Source: CAIVAT01 sp964387205 (GTDB lineage Bacteria; Bacteroidota; Bacteroidia; Bacteroidales; FEN-979). Taken from it: 9,025 nt of DNA. Below the pieces are notes generated by a model, which saw nothing but the letters and a program-made list of their open reading frames with translations, ran no database searches and was not told where the DNA came from. Of this stretch, positions 6,225 to 9,025 are shown piece by piece. Numbering within the stretch: the stretch's first letter is position 1; each line of letters opens with the position of its first letter. Location: contig CAYLVY010000138.1 of assembly GCA_964387205.1 (NCBI GenBank), forward strand, positions 1-9,025. Direction: 5' to 3'. The translations under genes and the position numbers were made by a program.

Positions 6225-8663
6225 TTAATACCTCACTACCTTCAGCTGCTGTACCTTTCTGGCATTTCTGATGGTCAGCAAATAGATCCCTGCGGGTTGC
6301 AGAGCCAACGACAACATTACACTTCGTTCTCCCGCCAGGCTCCTTTCCATGAGGGTTATTCCCTGAAGATCAGTCAAAGTTATGATGGTGTTTCCTGAAA
6401 AGTCATCCCCCTTCAGTTCTACCATGAAAAGTCCATCGGTGGGGTTGGGCCATGCCCTCACCAATCCCTCAGTCCGGTGGCTGGTGGATAACACCACATC
6501 TGGTGGCGAGGCAGGATTAGCCGAAATGGCACCCCTGCAGAAAGGTCCGGAAGGGGCTATCCTGGCCAGTAAAAAGGCCCCGGAATAAACCACAGTCCCC
6601 GGCTTAAGTAAAATTCTTTCCCCGGCAATCAGTTCCACCGAACCCTCTGAATAGATTTCAAAATAACCCCAATCCCCTGCAGTGACAATCGTATCCAGTG
6701 CATGAAAACACTCCGAATATCCCCATCCGGTCGAAAAATATTCCAGCACCGTATTCCCCGGAATGACGGAATAGACCGTGATTGTGATGGTATCGCTGTA
6801 AACCGGCAGGGCAGAACCGCAAGGCAGCGATGAGATCAGCATGCAACATACCTGATCGCCATTCTGAAAGGAACCGGAAGAAAAAGTAGCGGAGGCAGAT
6901 CCGGCAGGAACTCCATTCACCAACCATTGCAGGTTTGGAGAAATCCCCGCGTCAGTCGTTGTCGCTGCAAATTCAATCGTTTCTCCCTCATTGATCATTG
7001 GCGGGATACCGGAAGAGATCGTAACCTGGGGAATGACCGCCAGCGTTGTACATATTTCATCAGCGCCGATGTCCGGAGTTGCAAGGCCCCTGACTGTCGT
7101 ATCAAAATCGGCAATAACACCTGCAACAGGGATCGCGGCATTCATGAGAATTCCATTGGAGTCCGGATCAAGGTGCAGGTCTTCGGATGAAACAAATAGC
7201 GGAGAGAAGCTAACCGAATGAACATCCTTTCCGGGATTATTCGTTTGCCAATTCTGCAATGAAGCAGAAAAAGCACTATTTACCTGGTTATACCCGACAT
7301 AGCCTCCGGGTGCTGAAACATAGAGATTGTTGTAATCGCTGGTTAGATTCAAAAGGCTGGAATTGAAGTCGATAATGGAAAATGACCAGTTGGTGACATT
7401 GGCAGATGGTATCCTGTTGACGAAAATATTATTTTTAACGTTCGCCTGATGGTTGCCATTGCTGGCGTTAATGATGAATGCAGCGGAACTGTACATTTTG
7501 TTTCCGTTGGCACTCAGTTCGACGGTATTATAGTACCACTGAACAGGCGCCTGGATCGTCGAACTACTATTAAATGAACCCATTCCGAGGACTGATACAA
7601 GGTTGCTGGGGTCACCCGTGTAGCCACTGGAAATCCCACGAATCATGTTATTGGCAATGACCAGTGATCCTGAAAAATTGGCACTGGCATAGATACCTGC
7701 TGACATTCCGGGAGTTGCGACCCCACCCTGGAAAACATGATGGACCATATTTCCGGACACATCACCCACCGAACGAAAAATATAGATCCCCATTGCCGAA
7801 CCGGTAGCCGCACTATTCGTCACCCGAACCGAATCAATGATATTTCCATGAATTCTGCAGTTTTTCTGGTCTGAAATCAAAATGGCCATTCCTGTTCCGG
7901 ACGAACCTGCAGCGTCGTTGCCGATCGGCACATTGGCCCCAAAGGTGCAGCCGCTGATTTCATTGTGGGTGGCTTCCATAAAGTATGCCCCTCCCAGATA
8001 AATCCCTGTTTCAACTCCGTCAATGGCAATATTTCGGAAAATATTATAGCTGCTGGCACCCGTTGGAGAATTTATCGAAGTCAAAGAGGTACGGATACCC
8101 CGGGATAAAACCGGGGGCACAGTTCCCCAGGCCATATTGATGGCACAATTCCGGATAATATTATAGGAAGCCCCATCATCGGTTCCAAGGGTGGCCAGTT
8201 CATATCCAACCTCACAAAAATTGTCGGAAGTGGTTCCACCGTTGGAAACGTTAATGCCGTCGAAGATCAGGTGATCGGCACCTGCCAGCCGGATGGCGAC
8301 ATCATTCCCCGGAGTCCCCAATGCATTCACTGTCACTGCTCCGCCATGGGCCTTAAATACGACCAGACTCCCCGGGCCGGCACCAGCAACCGGATGGATG
8401 ACGAACATCTCGCTATACACCCCCGGAGCCACCAGAAAGGTCACCCCTCCCTGACCAACACCATTCAACTCCAATGCAGCCACCGCAAGGCTGAAAGTAG
8501 TGTAATCGGGATTGGTTCCGCCAATGGTCCTGGTTCCGGACAAAGGATTGGCATGGGTTGATACAGCTATGAACGCCGTTAAAGGGATAAAAAAAATCAG
8601 GAAGAGATAGTTTGCCTTGCTTTTCAGGCTTGAATGTAAGAGGTAAATATTGGCAGTTTTCAT
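6225..8663 (-). CDS. Secreted parallel beta-helix protein with T9SS C-terminal sorting domain
   Basis: This 812-residue protein is predicted to be exported by Sec and then carried across the outer membrane by the type IX system. The N-terminus has a basic n-region and a hydrophobic core at about 18-35 ending near THANP, a typical signal peptide. Residues about 45-540 form a right-handed parallel beta-helix: it opens with GGTNPDYTTFSLAVAAL and shows recurring turns such as HLIFDGINVSNGG (131-143), YNIIRNCAI (167-175), YNIFRNIAI (206-214), CRIHGNIID (269-277) and VKNNIFVNR (409-417), ending with DIGADE (531-536). Residues about 540-630 look like an Ig/PKD-type beta domain. Residues about 640-710 (GSVELIAGERILLKPGTVV) resemble the beta-strand stack repeat common in Bacteroidota surface proteins. 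The last about 80 residues are a T9SS type A sorting domain: AWPNPTDGLFMVEL (737-750) and QPAGIYLLTI with a basic KVVRY end. No polysaccharide-lyase catalytic residues could be assigned, so enzymatic activity is uncertain. An adhesin or structural role is possible. Confidence 0.9.
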   Translation of the reverse strand: MKTANIYLLHSSLKSKANYLFLIFFIPLTAFIAVSTHANPLSGTRTIGGTNPDYTTFSLAVAALELNGVGQGGVTFLVAPGVYSEMFVIHPVAGAGPGSLVVFKAHGGAVTVNALGTPGNDVAIRLAGADHLIFDGINVSNGGTTSDNFCEVGYELATLGTDDGASYNIIRNCAINMAWGTVPPVLSRGIRTSLTSINSPTGASSYNIFRNIAIDGVETGIYLGGAYFMEATHNEISGCTFGANVPIGNDAAGSSGTGMAILISDQKNCRIHGNIIDSVRVTNSAATGSAMGIYIFRSVGDVSGNMVHHVFQGGVATPGMSAGIYASANFSGSLVIANNMIRGISSGYTGDPSNLVSVLGMGSFNSSSTIQAPVQWYYNTVELSANGNKMYSSAAFIINASNGNHQANVKNNIFVNRIPSANVTNWSFSIIDFNSSLLNLTSDYNNLYVSAPGGYVGYNQVNSAFSASLQNWQTNNPGKDVHSVSFSPLFVSSEDLHLDPDSNGILMNAAIPVAGVIADFDTTVRGLATPDIGADEICTTLAVIPQVTISSGIPPMINEGETIEFAATTTDAGISPNLQWLVNGVPAGSASATFSSGSFQNGDQVCCMLISSLPCGSALPVYSDTITITVYSVIPGNTVLEYFSTGWGYSECFHALDTIVTAGDWGYFEIYSEGSVELIAGERILLKPGTVVYSGAFLLARIAPSGPFCRGAISANPASPPDVVLSTSHRTEGLVRAWPNPTDGLFMVELKGDDFSGNTIITLTDLQGITLMERSLAGERSVMLSLALQPAGIYLLTIRNARKVQQLKVVRY

Positions 8664-8689
8664 AGAATAATTGAGAATCAGGGTTTAGA

Positions 8690-8700
8690 ATTGTTACAAT
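8690..8700. promoter_or_regulatory. Short perfect inverted repeat upstream of the beta-helix gene (possible operator)
   Basis: ATTGTTACAAT has 5-bp perfect arms around a single base and lies 27-37 bp upstream of the beta-helix start codon, between it and the FISUMP stop. The position would suit an operator or part of a promoter. A palindrome this short in A/T-rich DNA can be accidental. I found no TAnnTTTG match next to it, so the gene's promoter remains unplaced and it may instead be read from the upstream gene. Confidence 0.18.
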
Positions 8701-8710
8701 GCAAGGACAC

Positions 8711-9025
8711 TTACTCTTTAAGACATCTGACACTGAATGCAGTAGCTTTAAAATCAGCATTCATCACACAACTGCTGCTTACAAGGTTTAAAAACCAGGC
8801 ACTGTTGGTTCCCGAAGAAATTTGGTTTTGGCTCCAGTACGCCCCATATGATCCACGAAGTTGAAGCGTCCCGAAGGAATAATCAAGATAACCGGCAGCG
8901 TGAAGTTTCAGTGGTGAATTGAAAGGCCCGTTCCAGTTATTCCAGGCGCCGGCAAATGAAACATTCGACCATTCGGTCAGGGTAGGTACCCGCCAGGATG
9001 TTCCAAGTTCAATCGTACAGGGGTC
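8711..9025 (-). CDS. FISUMP-domain protein, C-terminal part (cut by window edge)
   Basis: The minus strand is open from the window edge at 9025 to the TAA at 8713-8711, giving the last 104 residues of a protein whose start lies outside. The segment matches the Fibrobacter succinogenes major paralogous (FISUMP, PF09603/TIGR02145) domain: DPC near the left edge, SWRVPTLTEW (10-19), LKLHAAGYLDYSFGTL (39-54), GSYGAYWSQN (58-67), SAWFLNL (75-81), and the characteristic end AFSVRCLKE (96-104). These domains occur in surface lipoproteins and secreted proteins of Bacteroidota and Fibrobacterota. They often repeat or follow Ig-like domains, and their function is largely unknown. The paired cysteines (C3 and C101, plus C86) may form disulfides. 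The stop lies 47 bp upstream of the beta-helix start on the same strand, so the two genes may be cotranscribed. No T9SS sorting domain follows the FISUMP end, so anchoring would depend on the missing N-terminus. Confidence 0.88.
   Translation of the reverse strand, partial: DPCTIELGTSWRVPTLTEWSNVSFAGAWNNWNGPFNSPLKLHAAGYLDYSFGTLQLRGSYGAYWSQNQISSGTNSAWFLNLVSSSCVMNADFKATAFSVRCLKE

Noticed and set aside
6225..8663. Tandem DNA repeat array in the beta-helix gene
   Set aside because: The repeats are visible only at the protein level as degenerate beta-helix turns. The DNA shows no regular repeat unit.

Overview
The window suggests a member of the Bacteroidota, probably an uncultured or environmental lineage. 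The evidence is a C-terminal type IX secretion (T9SS) sorting domain, a FISUMP (Fibrobacter succinogenes major paralogous) domain protein, TAnnTTTG-like promoter elements, the near absence of Shine-Dalgarno sequences, and the arrangement MerR regulator / M23 peptidase / divergent alaS that I recall from Bacteroidota genomes. Species cannot be told from the sequence. Coding density is high and there is no rRNA, tRNA, insertion sequence or CRISPR array.

Layout. Positions 1-1102 (minus strand) hold the start of a MerR-family regulator, cut by the window edge, and upstream of it a complete membrane-anchored M23 (LytM-type) cell-wall peptidase. A 182-bp divergent intergenic region (1103-1284) carries two back-to-back TAnnTTTG matches. 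Positions 1285-6216 (plus strand) hold five genes in a row: alaS (alanyl-tRNA synthetase), crcB (fluoride channel), a DUF190 PII-like protein, an AlkD-like DNA glycosylase and a GNAT acetyltransferase. The last four are packed within 2, 11 and -4 bp of each other and look like one transcription unit. Positions 6225-9025 (minus strand) form a surface/secreted-protein region: a large T9SS-exported parallel beta-helix protein and, upstream of it, the C-terminal end of a FISUMP-domain protein cut by the window edge. The GNAT and beta-helix genes converge with only 8 bp between their stop codons.

How the genes relate. alaS is translation housekeeping and M23/MerR is cell-envelope housekeeping. CrcB and DUF190 are a recurrent pair, and the PII-like fold suggests (but does not prove) that DUF190 senses or regulates something for the channel. 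The AlkD-like and GNAT proteins may form a small stress/repair module riding on the same transcript. The last two genes belong to extracellular or surface biology.

I did not find a convincing new biological system. The more interesting points are the compact crcB-DUF190-alkD-GNAT unit, a 16-codon upstream ORF overlapping the GTG start of crcB, the overlapping divergent promoters upstream of alaS, and the beta-helix/FISUMP surface-protein pair.
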